A DNA stretch of 40,614 bases, taken from assembly GCA_013153405.1 (NCBI GenBank), contig JAADEM010000023.1:1-40614 (forward strand), written 5' to 3'. This document shows, in pieces, positions 9,232 through 17,850 of the stretch (positions are counted from its first letter, which is position 1; each line of letters starts with the position of its first letter). Origin of the DNA: Chlorobiota bacterium (lineage in GTDB: Bacteria; Bacteroidota; Bacteroidia; Bacteroidales; Marinilabiliaceae). The notes below the pieces were generated by a model. That model was not told where the DNA came from. It did no database searches and was given only the letters and a program-made list of their open reading frames with translations. Position numbers and translations under genes: made by a program.

Positions 9232-10521
9232 TTATCCCTCAATATTGTACTCTTTTATCTTCCTGTATAATGTCCTTTCAGAGATACCAAGATCCTTGGC
9301 TGCATATTTTCTTTTGCCATTATGTTTTTCAAGAGCTTTCTTAATCAGTTCAATCTCTTTATCCACAAGCGACAATGACTCCTCCACAATCTCCTGAGTG
9401 TCCTGTATCATCGACTCATCCATTTCTGGTTTTTCAGGATATTTTACCGTTGGCGTAGTCACTGGAGTGGCAACAGTCGGCGTAACTGCTGCCGGTGCAA
9501 CATTGGGAGTATTTATCAAAGCTCCGTCACCGTTATCATACAATTTCTTTATTATTCGTGCATGTTCTCCTTTAACATCAGAACAGCCATCATTCTGAAG
9601 CATATCGAGAACAAGTTTTTTAAGGTCGTTCATATCATTTTTCATTTCGAACAAAACCTTATACAGAAGTTCCCGTTCATTGCTGAAACTTAAAGGCCCT
9701 TTCTCTTCTGATTCAAACACAGCCGGCAAATTATCGCCTTCGTGATAAGGAATATATTTCAACAAAGTTTCTGCATCTATTATTCTGTTTTTTTCTATAA
9801 CAGAGATTTGTTCCGTTATATTCTTCAATTGGCGTACGTTTCCCGGCCAACGGTATTTTATCAGGACCTCCTTTGCCTCATCAGTAAGTTTAATAGGAGG
9901 CATCCTGTAAGTGTCGGCAAAATCCTTGGCAAACTTCCTGAAGAGCAAATAAATATCCTCAATCCTTTCCCGTAAAGGAGGTATATTTATAGGAACACTA
10001 CTTAACCGGTAATACAAATCCTCCCTGAACTTACCTTCTTTAATGGCTCGATCCATATTTACATTGGTAGCCGCCACCACCCTTACATTTGTTTTCAGCA
10101 CTTTTGAAGAACCAACCTTTATAAACTCTCCGGCTTCAAGAACTCTGAGCAATCGAACCTGTGTATTCAGAGGCAATTCTCCAACCTCATCGAGGAAAAT
10201 AGTTCCCCCATCAGCCTCTTCAAAATAACCTTTACGGGCAGCCAGTGCACCGGTAAAAGCACCTTTCTCATGTCCGAAAAGCTCCGAATCAATTGTCCCC
10301 TCAGGTATTGCACCACAGTTTACGGCAATGTAAGGACCATGCTTACGCGCACTGTGCTGATGTATAATCTTCGGAAAAACTTCTTTACCTGTCCCACTCT
10401 CTCCGGTAATGAGAACGGACAAATCGGTCGGAGCAACCTGTACCGCGATGTCGATAGCCCGGTTAAGTCCGTATGAATTACCAATTATTCCGTATCGTTG
10501 CTTTATTTGTTGAATATCCAT
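9232..10521 (-). CDS. Sigma-54-interacting transcriptional activator, Fis-type HTH
   Basis: This 429-residue protein begins directly with the AAA+ activator domain. Walker A is GESGTGKE (residues 40-47), and the sigma-54-contacting GAFTGA loop is at 87-92. The GTIFLDEVGELP Walker B region and the arginine-rich FREDLYYRLSSVPI sensor segment follow. A linker with PTVATPVTTPTV-like repeats (about 345-375) leads to a C-terminal Fis-type helix-turn-helix (YAAKDLGISERTLYRKI). There is no receiver, PAS or GAF domain, so activity is not controlled by a fused sensor. The gene heads lptE, the TPR-type gene and secG with 2-11 nt gaps, an order recurrent in Bacteroidota. Its target promoters are unknown. 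Confidence 0.93.
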   Translation of the reverse strand: MDIQQIKQRYGIIGNSYGLNRAIDIAVQVAPTDLSVLITGESGTGKEVFPKIIHQHSARKHGPYIAVNCGAIPEGTIDSELFGHEKGAFTGALAARKGYFEEADGGTIFLDEVGELPLNTQVRLLRVLEAGEFIKVGSSKVLKTNVRVVAATNVNMDRAIKEGKFREDLYYRLSSVPINIPPLRERIEDIYLLFRKFAKDFADTYRMPPIKLTDEAKEVLIKYRWPGNVRQLKNITEQISVIEKNRIIDAETLLKYIPYHEGDNLPAVFESEEKGPLSFSNERELLYKVLFEMKNDMNDLKKLVLDMLQNDGCSDVKGEHARIIKKLYDNGDGALINTPNVAPAAVTPTVATPVTTPTVKYPEKPEMDESMIQDTQEIVEESLSLVDKEIELIKKALEKHNGKRKYAAKDLGISERTLYRKIKEYNIEG

Positions 10522-10552
10522 TGTATACTGAAAAAATTACAGGGTTACCTGA

Positions 10553-10560
10553 CAAAGTTA
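10553..10560 (-). promoter_or_regulatory. Candidate -7 element for the sigma-54 activator/lptE/secG operon
   Basis: TAACTTTG on the minus strand matches TAnnTTTG and would give a leader of about 25 nt. A clear -33 TTTG was not found. A perfect 12-bp palindrome (TCTTAATTAAGA, 10565-10576) lies just upstream, where a repressor could block the promoter. Confidence 0.45.
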
Positions 10561-10758
10561 CAATTCTTAATTAAGATTTGTAATTACATGTCCCAATTAT
10601 TTCATAAAATAATTCCGGCTAAATAACCTTAATTGTTTCATTTTTCATAAATTTAAGATGAAAAGTATTATCTTCTTCAGCTTTAAGACCAAACAACCTC
10701 TCTTTTTTACAGTTACGACAAACGCATAAAAAAACAAGAAATAATAAACACACAAAAT

Positions 10759-12768
10759 ATGAGCAAGATTAAACTTTTGGAGATTGATCCCTGGCTTAGT
10801 CCTTTTGCCACACATATTGAATCGAGAGTTCAAAAGTTCAGACAAAAACTGGATGACATTGAAGAGTTCTCCGGAACATTAAAAGACTTTGCATCGGGAC
10901 ATCTGTTTTTCGGCCTGCACAGAAACCAGAAAGGCTGGATATTCAGAGAATGGGCTCCGAATGCAATACACATATATCTTATAGGTGATTTTTCAGACTG
11001 GAAAGCACTGCCAGAATATAAGTTATTAAGAAAAGAAAACGGCATTTGGGAAATTCAGCTACCCGAAAATTTATTAACCCATGGAGATCTGTACAAGTTA
11101 CTGGTTCAATGGGAAGACGGAGAAGGAGAAAGAATACCGGCATATGCAAACAGAGTAATTCAGGATGAAGAAACAAAGTTATTTTCTGCTCAGGTTTGGG
11201 AATTAAAGGAGCGATTTAACTGGACTGATGAAGATTTTGAATCTGACCCCTCCGAACCCCTGATTTATGAAGCTCATGTAGGCATGTCATCACCTGAGGA
11301 AAAAGTTGCATCATATTCTGAATTTACAAAAAATGTTCTGCCGCGTATCAAGGAGCTGGGATACAACACCATTCAGCTAATGGCTATTCAGGAGCATCCG
11401 TATTACGGAAGCTTCGGCTACCACGTTGCCAACTTCTTTGCCGCCTCTTCAAGATTCGGAACTCCCGAAGATCTGAAAGAACTGGTAAACACAGCTCATA
11501 ACATGGGTATTAATGTTATTATGGACCTGGTTCACTCTCATGCCGTTAAGAATGAACTTGAAGGTTTAAGCCGTTTCGACGGAACCACCCATCAGTATTT
11601 TCACGAAGGCCCCCGTGGCGATCATCCGGCCTGGGATTCTAAATGCTTCAATTACGGCAAAGATGAAGTGATGCACTTTCTTTTGTCGAATTGCCGTTAC
11701 TGGATAGAAGAGTACCATTTTGACGGATTTCGTTTCGATGGTGTTACAAGTATGCTTTACTACAACCACGGACTTGAAGTAAACTTTACCTCTTATTCCG
11801 ATTATTTTAAAGGTGAGGAAGACATTGATGCTATGACATACCTCACACTTGCCAACAAACTTATTCACGACATTAAACCAAATGCTATTTGTGTGGCTGA
11901 GGAGATGAGCGGCTATCCCGGACTTGCAGGTAAAATTGAAGACGGAGGTATCGGTTTTGACTTTCGTTTGTCGATGGGCATTCCCGACTTCTGGATAAAA
12001 ATTATAAAAGAGAAAAAAGACGAAGAATGGAATGTGGCACAGATTTACCATGAATTGTCGCAACACAGACCGGAAGAAAAAACTGTATCATACGTTGAGT
12101 CTCACGACCAGGCTCTTGTCGGTGACAAAACCATCTTTTTCCGCCTTGTAGACAAAGAGATATATTATTCAATGTCGAAAAATACCGACAGTTTGATTAT
12201 TGACCGAGGAATAGCTTTGCACAAAATGATAAGACTTGTTACTTTAGGCACAGCAACAGGTGGCTACCTTACATTTATGGGTAATGAATTCGGGCATCCC
12301 GAATGGATAGACTTTCCCCGCGAAGGCAACAACTGGTCGTTTAAATATGCGCGGCGTCAATGGAACCTGGCTGATGACAAGCTTCTAAAATTTCATTACC
12401 TGAAAGATTTTGACAAAGAGATGATAAACCTCTTTGCCCAAAATCATCTTTTGCCCGTAAATCCATTCAGGCTTCATGCCAACGAACAGGACCAGGTTCT
12501 TGCTTTCAACAAAAACAACTACATATTTATATTTAACTTCAACCCGAATATTTCATTTGAAGGCTATGGAATTCCGGTTCCGAAAGGAAAATACAAAGTC
12601 GTTTTAGATACAGATGATGATAAATTTGGAGGATTTCAAAGAATTGACACAAGTTACATTTATTATTCGGAACAAATACCAATGAGCGAGAATCATCAGA
12701 TAAAGCTATATCTGCCTGCCAGAACAGCGATAGTTCTGGAAAAACAGAAAATAAAGCGGGTACGGTAA
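10759..12768 (+). CDS. glgB: 1,4-alpha-glucan branching enzyme (GH13_8, eukaryote-like)
   Basis: This 669-residue protein transfers alpha-1,4 segments to 6-positions, making the branch points of glycogen. An N-terminal CBM48-like domain (about residues 30-150, FREWAPNAIHIYLIGDFSDW) precedes the GH13 barrel. Catalytic positions are intact: D327 in DGFRFDG (nucleophile), E381 in VAEEMSG (acid/base) and D450 in ESHDQALVGD (stabiliser). Motifs such as IQEHPYYGSFGYHV and length resemble eukaryotic GBE1 rather than E. coli GlgB. It is the only plus-strand gene of the left 39 kb, divergent from the sigma-54 activator and convergent with the synthase-phosphorylase fusion. No exact TAnnTTTG was found in its upstream 237 nt. 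Confidence 0.96.
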   Translation: MSKIKLLEIDPWLSPFATHIESRVQKFRQKLDDIEEFSGTLKDFASGHLFFGLHRNQKGWIFREWAPNAIHIYLIGDFSDWKALPEYKLLRKENGIWEIQLPENLLTHGDLYKLLVQWEDGEGERIPAYANRVIQDEETKLFSAQVWELKERFNWTDEDFESDPSEPLIYEAHVGMSSPEEKVASYSEFTKNVLPRIKELGYNTIQLMAIQEHPYYGSFGYHVANFFAASSRFGTPEDLKELVNTAHNMGINVIMDLVHSHAVKNELEGLSRFDGTTHQYFHEGPRGDHPAWDSKCFNYGKDEVMHFLLSNCRYWIEEYHFDGFRFDGVTSMLYYNHGLEVNFTSYSDYFKGEEDIDAMTYLTLANKLIHDIKPNAICVAEEMSGYPGLAGKIEDGGIGFDFRLSMGIPDFWIKIIKEKKDEEWNVAQIYHELSQHRPEEKTVSYVESHDQALVGDKTIFFRLVDKEIYYSMSKNTDSLIIDRGIALHKMIRLVTLGTATGGYLTFMGNEFGHPEWIDFPREGNNWSFKYARRQWNLADDKLLKFHYLKDFDKEMINLFAQNHLLPVNPFRLHANEQDQVLAFNKNNYIFIFNFNPNISFEGYGIPVPKGKYKVVLDTDDDKFGGFQRIDTSYIYYSEQIPMSENHQIKLYLPARTAIVLEKQKIKRVR

Positions 12769-12780
12769 GCACAAAAAAAT

Positions 12781-13272
12781 GAGAATGTTCCAAAAGTCGT
12801 CATTCCGAGAATTCACGCCAATATTTGAGGCATAATGAGTAAATGACGGAACATTCTCGTCACTGCGATGAGCGCTAGCGAAGAAGCAGTCTCCCTCTTA
12901 CCGCGGGGATTGCTTCACCCCATAAAATGGGGTTCGCAATGACGCACAAGTCTTGTTGACAATCAGCGTCTTTAGTAATTCAGTCATTGGTAGATTTCAC
13001 CCCAATATTTGGGGCATAATGAGTATATGACAGAACATCAGCGTCATCGCGATGAGCGCAAGCGAAGAAGCAGTCTCCCTTTTGCCTGGAATTGTTTCCC
13101 CCGTACACCTACGGATTCGTAATGACACATTAAGTAACAGAATGCTATCCCATTAAACAATTCCATCATTGGTAACGGAGTGACGGAATCTTATAAAGCT
13201 TTTATGTTGATTCACAGCAGATTGCTTCGTCGTTCCTCCTCGCAATGACGTCGGGTCTATACTTTTTGGACA
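12781..13272. repeat. REP/MITE-like repeat block between convergent glycogen genes
   Basis: Two direct copies of about 130 bp (about 12818-12948 and 13002-13130) lie exactly 184 bp apart and share long identical runs such as CATAATGAGT and GCGAAGAAGCAGTCTCCCT. Each copy is itself an inverted repeat of the widespread CGTCAyTGCGA...GAAGCArTC type. A third, compact hairpin of the same kind is at about 13218-13252. The outer ends are also inverted: CCAAAAGTCGTCATT at left, and the complement of a TCCAAAAAGT...CGTCATTGCGAG string at right. An extra 11-bp inverted pair (12781-12791 and 12848-12858) sits at the left end. No ORF is supported. It fills most of the 530 bp between the glgB stop and the fusion-gene stop, and may end both transcripts. 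Confidence 0.8.
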
Positions 13273-13298
13273 TCCCCATTTTTATAGCTCAATTAATT

Positions 13299-16200
13299 TT
13301 ATATCCACCTCATCAGGCCAAAATCCTGTTTGTGCGGAAGTGCCGGATGCTTTGGATACATTCTGATACCGAAATTATACAGACCGGCCATTTTAAGCTT
13401 ATACTTAATTGTGTAGTGAGCTTTCCCATCTTTCTCTTCAACCAGTTCAAACGGTTCTGCCGATATCATCTTAATATCATCCGGATTATCGGTATTTCCC
13501 TCTGTAAATACCATTTCCAAACCTATTTCAATATCCTTGAGGTCTTTTTTATCCAGCACGACATTAATTACATAATCATCACCAACACCAAGTTCTTTTT
13601 TGGCAATATCGGGAATTTCAACCGAAACTACTTCAATTTTATCCCAACCGGCAGCCACTCTTCGTTTCCATTCTGCAATATTAACAGCCCCTTCATAATC
13701 ATTTTCACGAATTTTAACCACACGTTGATATTGCTTATTGTAAAACCGTTCGCGGTAATCATCAAGCATACGCTTGGTTGTATAATCCGGAGCTATCTGA
13801 GCTATGGAGTTTTTAACATACCTTATCCAACCAGCAGGCACACCCTTTTTATCAGTGTCATAAAACAATGGAATAATTTCATTCTCCAGAATACTGTATA
13901 TGTTAGCAGCATCAAGTTCGTCCTGAAACTGCTGATTTTCATACACTCTTTTATCGGTAAGTGCCCAGCCTGCTCCTTCTCTGTATCCCTCATACCACCA
14001 ACCATCGAGCACACTAAAGTTAAGCACTCCATTCAGTTCGGCTTTCTGGCCCGATGTACCCGAAGCTTCAAGCGGACGAGTGGGGGTGTTCATCCAAACA
14101 TCTACACCGCTGATAAGACGCTTGGCCAGATCCATGTTATAATCTTCAACAAAAATAATCTTCCCTATAAATTCAGGTCTTCGAGAAATTTCCACGATAC
14201 GCTTTATCAAAGCCTGCCCACCTCCGTCAGCAGGATGTGCCTTTCCTGCAAAAATAAACTGTACCGGACGTTCCGGATTATTCACTATTCTCGATAAACG
14301 CTCTTCGTCGGTAAATAACAGATGAGCCCTTTTGTATGTTGCAAAACGTCGTGCAAAACCGATAGTCAGCACTTTATCATCCATTTTCTCCATCGAATCC
14401 ATAATCATTCCAGGATTCTCTCTGAGGTTGGGCATATTACGTTTTATGCGATCTTTCAGATAGTTAAATAATTTTTTTCTTAAATTATTCCTGAGTTCCC
14501 AAAGTTTCTCATCGGAAACGTCATAAATCTTTTTCCATATCTCTTTATTCGATAAGTCATTAAGGAAATTCTCATCGAATGTTTCATACAGCTCTCGCAT
14601 TTCGGAAGCTGTCCATGTTCCGTAATGCACACCATTGGTAACATAACCTATATGTAATTCCTCGGGGAAAAATCCCTTCCACAGGTTTTTAAACATTTTC
14701 TTGGTAACCTCACCGTGCAGCCAGCTTACACCATTCATCTCCTGTGAACATTTTGCAGCAAGTATACTCATAGAAAACTTCTCGGACTGATCACCCGGAT
14801 GCTCGCGTCCCATATCCATGAACTGCTCCCAGGAGATATTAAGTTTTTCGGGCACATGACGAAGGTAAATTCTCAGCATATCCTCATCGAACTTATCGTG
14901 CCCTGCCGGCACGGGTGTATGCGTAGTAAACAATGAAGATGTTCTAACAATCTCCATAGCCTCATTAAAATTAAACTTATCGTTATTTACCAGATTAATG
15001 AGACGTTGTACAGTTGTAAAAGCTGCATGACCTTCGTTAAGGTGAAATAAATCGTTTGACACACCGAGTTTGTCAAGAAGTCTTATTCCTCCGAATCCAA
15101 GCAGAATCTCCTGTTTCAGTCTGTTTTCCCAGTCTCCTCCATACAGGGTATGAGTTATACTTCTATCGGCATCACTATTCAACTCACAATCAGAGTCAAG
15201 CAGATATAAAGGCACCCTTCCTACCTGAGCTTTCCACACTTTCACATTCACGGTACGTCCCGGAAGATCAACCTGAATATACATCGGTTTTCCTTCAGCA
15301 TCTCTCACCCTTTCAAGCGGAAGATTTGAAAATTCCTGTGGATCATAGTTTGCAATCTGTTCACCATTAAGAGAGAGCGATTGCCTGAAATATCCGTAGC
15401 GATACAGAAAACCTACAGCTGTCATATTCACACCGCAGTCACTGGCCTCTTTCAGATAGTCACCTGCCAGAATTCCAAGTCCTCCGGAATATATTTTCAA
15501 AACATTTGTAAGTCCGTACTCCATACTAAAATAGGCAATCGAAGGTGCATCCTCACCAGGCTTACTCATATAAGACCTGAACATTTCTTCGACTTCTTTA
15601 AGTTTTGAAACAAACTCTGTGTCTTTTGACAATTCATCGATCCTTTCCAATGTTACCTCTTCAAGCAACACAACAGGATTCTTCTCTACCTGCATCCACA
15701 ACTCATGATCAACCATTTCGAAAACCTGAAGAGCCTGGTAGTTCCATGTCCACCACAGGTTTCGCGACAGCTCATGCAGGAATTTAAGATTATCCGGCAA
15801 TTTAGATTTAACAATTATTTTTTTCCAAACAGGATATGGTGATGTTTCGGGTTTCATTTTTATTCTGTAATTTTTAGGTACAATATTTATTTTATCTCTT
15901 CTTCCGTCTACTGCTTTCAATGAAATATCGTATGCTTCATAGTAATATTTAATTAGCTCATCCCATGAGAAATGACCTGCAATTTCCTTTGCCCGGGCTC
16001 TTGATTTTTCTACCTGTTTGGTTGAAAAAGAGCAATATTGTGAAATTACACCGGCAATATCCAGGGCTGCTTCATGATTATTAACATCATCGCGATGAAT
16101 AACTGCAACTCCTTCATCTATCCCATTGGCAATTTTTTTCACCCACAAACCGAAACCTGCAAGATCAGTTGTAATAGTAGGAATATGAAAAGCAAGACTC

Positions 16201-17540
16201 TCTACCGGAGTATATCCCCATGGTTCATAATAAGACGGGAATACAGTAAGATCCATACCGATAAGAATATCATAATAGTGCATATTGAAGATTCCGTCAT
16301 CACCATTAAGATAGGAAGGAACAAATATCAGCTTTACTCTATCTTCCTTATCATTGCTGAGATGAGTCTGCTGAATTTTATTTATAATAGGATCATATCC
16401 TATATCATGAAGTCCGTGAGTAAGGAAAGGGTTGTCGAGGACCACATCCGAATCCGGATTATTAAGTTTCTCTATCAAATCTTTACGCGGGCCGTAAGTA
16501 TTGGCAGGAATCATAACATAGGCAACAATCTCACGATTTTGCTTTCCGCTGTCGTTAAGATGCTTCAATGCATCCATAAACACATCAATCCCCTTGTTTC
16601 TGAACTCATATCTGCCACTATTTGAAATAAACAGGGTATTATCGCTCAGTTTATAGCCGAGAAGAGCCTCGGCAACCGTACGCAGTTTTTCTCTTGATGC
16701 ATTACGTTTATTCTCAAACTCCTTACCCTTCGGCACAAATGTTTCTTCAAATCCGTTAGGAGTAATAACATCAACCTCTTTATAAAGAAACCGACTACAC
16801 TCTTTGGCTGTAATTTCTGAAACAGTTGTAAAGCAATCGGAATGGATAGCTGAATTTTTCTCAAGTGAGTGTTTTGAAACCACATTGAGTTCTCTTGCTT
16901 TTGAATCTCCGTCATATTCATTCAAATGGTCGTAAAGCGGCAAACCGTTACCTGCAATAGAGCGACCTACTGTAGTTGCATGTGTTGTAAAAACAGTACC
17001 AATATGGGGAGCATATTTTTTCAAATAAAGAGCGCCTGCACCGGTCATCCACTCATGAAATCCGGCCACAACCTTATTATCGACATCAAGATAAAACTTA
17101 AAAAAACTTTCCACTACTATACCGGCTGCATGTCCGAACAATAATGCCTCAACATAATCCCATCCACCACTTATACTATCGACCTGATAGAGTTCCCAGT
17201 ATTTAGCAAGAATTGAGTCTTTTTCAGGGATAAAGGAGGTGAAATCAACCAGTATGACAACAGGTTTTCCTATTATGTTCCACCGTCCGGTACGGACCAT
17301 AATTCCTTTATCGGCCAAATGACATCTCCAGTCCTCGAACAAACTGTCATCCTGAATAAACTCAGGATTTTCTTTTGCTTCTCTCCATACATCAGGTCCT
17401 ATAAAAATAAGATTATCACCGAATTCTTTGGTCATAGTAAGGGCCTTGGTAGACAATACCGTATGTATCCCTCCTATTTTATTACACACTTCCCAACTTG
17501 CCTCAAACAGGTAGTCGGGCTTTAATAATTTATTATTCAT
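13299..17540 (-). CDS. Glycogen synthase (GT3) - alpha-glucan phosphorylase (GT35) fusion
   Basis: This protein has 1413 residues. Residues 1-545 match the eukaryotic-type GT3 glycogen synthase: EASWEVCNKIGGIHTV near the start, and SYYEPWGYTPVES with E439 and E447 as the expected catalytic pair. A linker (about 545-575) leads to a GT35 phosphorylase of the short bacterial type: FLHELSRNLWWTWN, IAYFSMEYGL, GGLGILAGDYLKEASD, HLNEGHAAF, and the PLP-lysine motif SGTSGQKAELNG with K1166. A beta-rich extension of about 100 residues ends the protein. By family, the first half elongates alpha-1,4-glucan from a sugar nucleotide, and the second releases glucose 1-phosphate. Both halves appear catalytically intact. 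Such fusions are known in Bacteroidota. The upstream gap of about 300 nt isolates it from the GH57 gene. Confidence 0.93.
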   Translation of the reverse strand: MNNKLLKPDYLFEASWEVCNKIGGIHTVLSTKALTMTKEFGDNLIFIGPDVWREAKENPEFIQDDSLFEDWRCHLADKGIMVRTGRWNIIGKPVVILVDFTSFIPEKDSILAKYWELYQVDSISGGWDYVEALLFGHAAGIVVESFFKFYLDVDNKVVAGFHEWMTGAGALYLKKYAPHIGTVFTTHATTVGRSIAGNGLPLYDHLNEYDGDSKARELNVVSKHSLEKNSAIHSDCFTTVSEITAKECSRFLYKEVDVITPNGFEETFVPKGKEFENKRNASREKLRTVAEALLGYKLSDNTLFISNSGRYEFRNKGIDVFMDALKHLNDSGKQNREIVAYVMIPANTYGPRKDLIEKLNNPDSDVVLDNPFLTHGLHDIGYDPIINKIQQTHLSNDKEDRVKLIFVPSYLNGDDGIFNMHYYDILIGMDLTVFPSYYEPWGYTPVESLAFHIPTITTDLAGFGLWVKKIANGIDEGVAVIHRDDVNNHEAALDIAGVISQYCSFSTKQVEKSRARAKEIAGHFSWDELIKYYYEAYDISLKAVDGRRDKINIVPKNYRIKMKPETSPYPVWKKIIVKSKLPDNLKFLHELSRNLWWTWNYQALQVFEMVDHELWMQVEKNPVVLLEEVTLERIDELSKDTEFVSKLKEVEEMFRSYMSKPGEDAPSIAYFSMEYGLTNVLKIYSGGLGILAGDYLKEASDCGVNMTAVGFLYRYGYFRQSLSLNGEQIANYDPQEFSNLPLERVRDAEGKPMYIQVDLPGRTVNVKVWKAQVGRVPLYLLDSDCELNSDADRSITHTLYGGDWENRLKQEILLGFGGIRLLDKLGVSNDLFHLNEGHAAFTTVQRLINLVNNDKFNFNEAMEIVRTSSLFTTHTPVPAGHDKFDEDMLRIYLRHVPEKLNISWEQFMDMGREHPGDQSEKFSMSILAAKCSQEMNGVSWLHGEVTKKMFKNLWKGFFPEELHIGYVTNGVHYGTWTASEMRELYETFDENFLNDLSNKEIWKKIYDVSDEKLWELRNNLRKKLFNYLKDRIKRNMPNLRENPGMIMDSMEKMDDKVLTIGFARRFATYKRAHLLFTDEERLSRIVNNPERPVQFIFAGKAHPADGGGQALIKRIVEISRRPEFIGKIIFVEDYNMDLAKRLISGVDVWMNTPTRPLEASGTSGQKAELNGVLNFSVLDGWWYEGYREGAGWALTDKRVYENQQFQDELDAANIYSILENEIIPLFYDTDKKGVPAGWIRYVKNSIAQIAPDYTTKRMLDDYRERFYNKQYQRVVKIRENDYEGAVNIAEWKRRVAAGWDKIEVVSVEIPDIAKKELGVGDDYVINVVLDKKDLKDIEIGLEMVFTEGNTDNPDDIKMISAEPFELVEEKDGKAHYTIKYKLKMAGLYNFGIRMYPKHPALPHKQDFGLMRWI

Positions 17541-17850
17541 AATAATTTTGATATCTACATCGTTAAAATAATGATAAGGCTGTATGAAAAACCGCTATTC
17601 CGGACAGTGTGAAGTCTGCCTGTTTTACTCCAGGCAGCCCCGACTTGTCTTCCCATAAACGGAATTATCAGTTTCTTCGCTACAACAGTGTATTCAAACT
17701 TTCTGGACAGCCTTTCTCCTCACCTCATAAAAAGTCATTTCAGGAAATAACACTTTTCTCACTAAAGTTTAAAAACTTCAAAAATAAGAAAAGTTTACGT
17801 TACCTCCTGTAAATAAAGCAATTTTAAAGCTGTTTAACATTTCATAAACC
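17541..17850. other. Intergenic leader region upstream of the synthase-phosphorylase gene
   Basis: No gene is supported. On the minus strand a TATTTTTG -7-like element lies at 17779-17786, without a clear -33. A perfect AAGTTT-AA-AAACTT palindrome (17765-17778) lies immediately downstream of it, where an operator could sit. A 6-bp hairpin (TGCCTG 17617-17622 with CAGGCA 17631-17636) would fall in the leader. If that promoter is used, the leader is about 230 nt long. Confidence 0.35.

Noticed and set aside
10645..10845. Minus-strand frame across the glgB start and upstream region
   Set aside because: It overlaps the glgB start, has no family similarity and no plausible start region.
13245..14297. 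Open plus-strand frame of 350 codons antisense to the synthase-phosphorylase gene
   Set aside because: It lies opposite a strongly supported GT35 domain, has a low-complexity Ile/Phe/His-rich composition typical of the complement of coding DNA, and starts inside the repeat block. No family resemblance.
17806..17818. Perfect AGGAGGT Shine-Dalgarno string on the minus strand in the gap before the fusion gene
   Set aside because: No ATG, GTG or TTG follows at a suitable distance, and Bacteroidota rarely use this signal.
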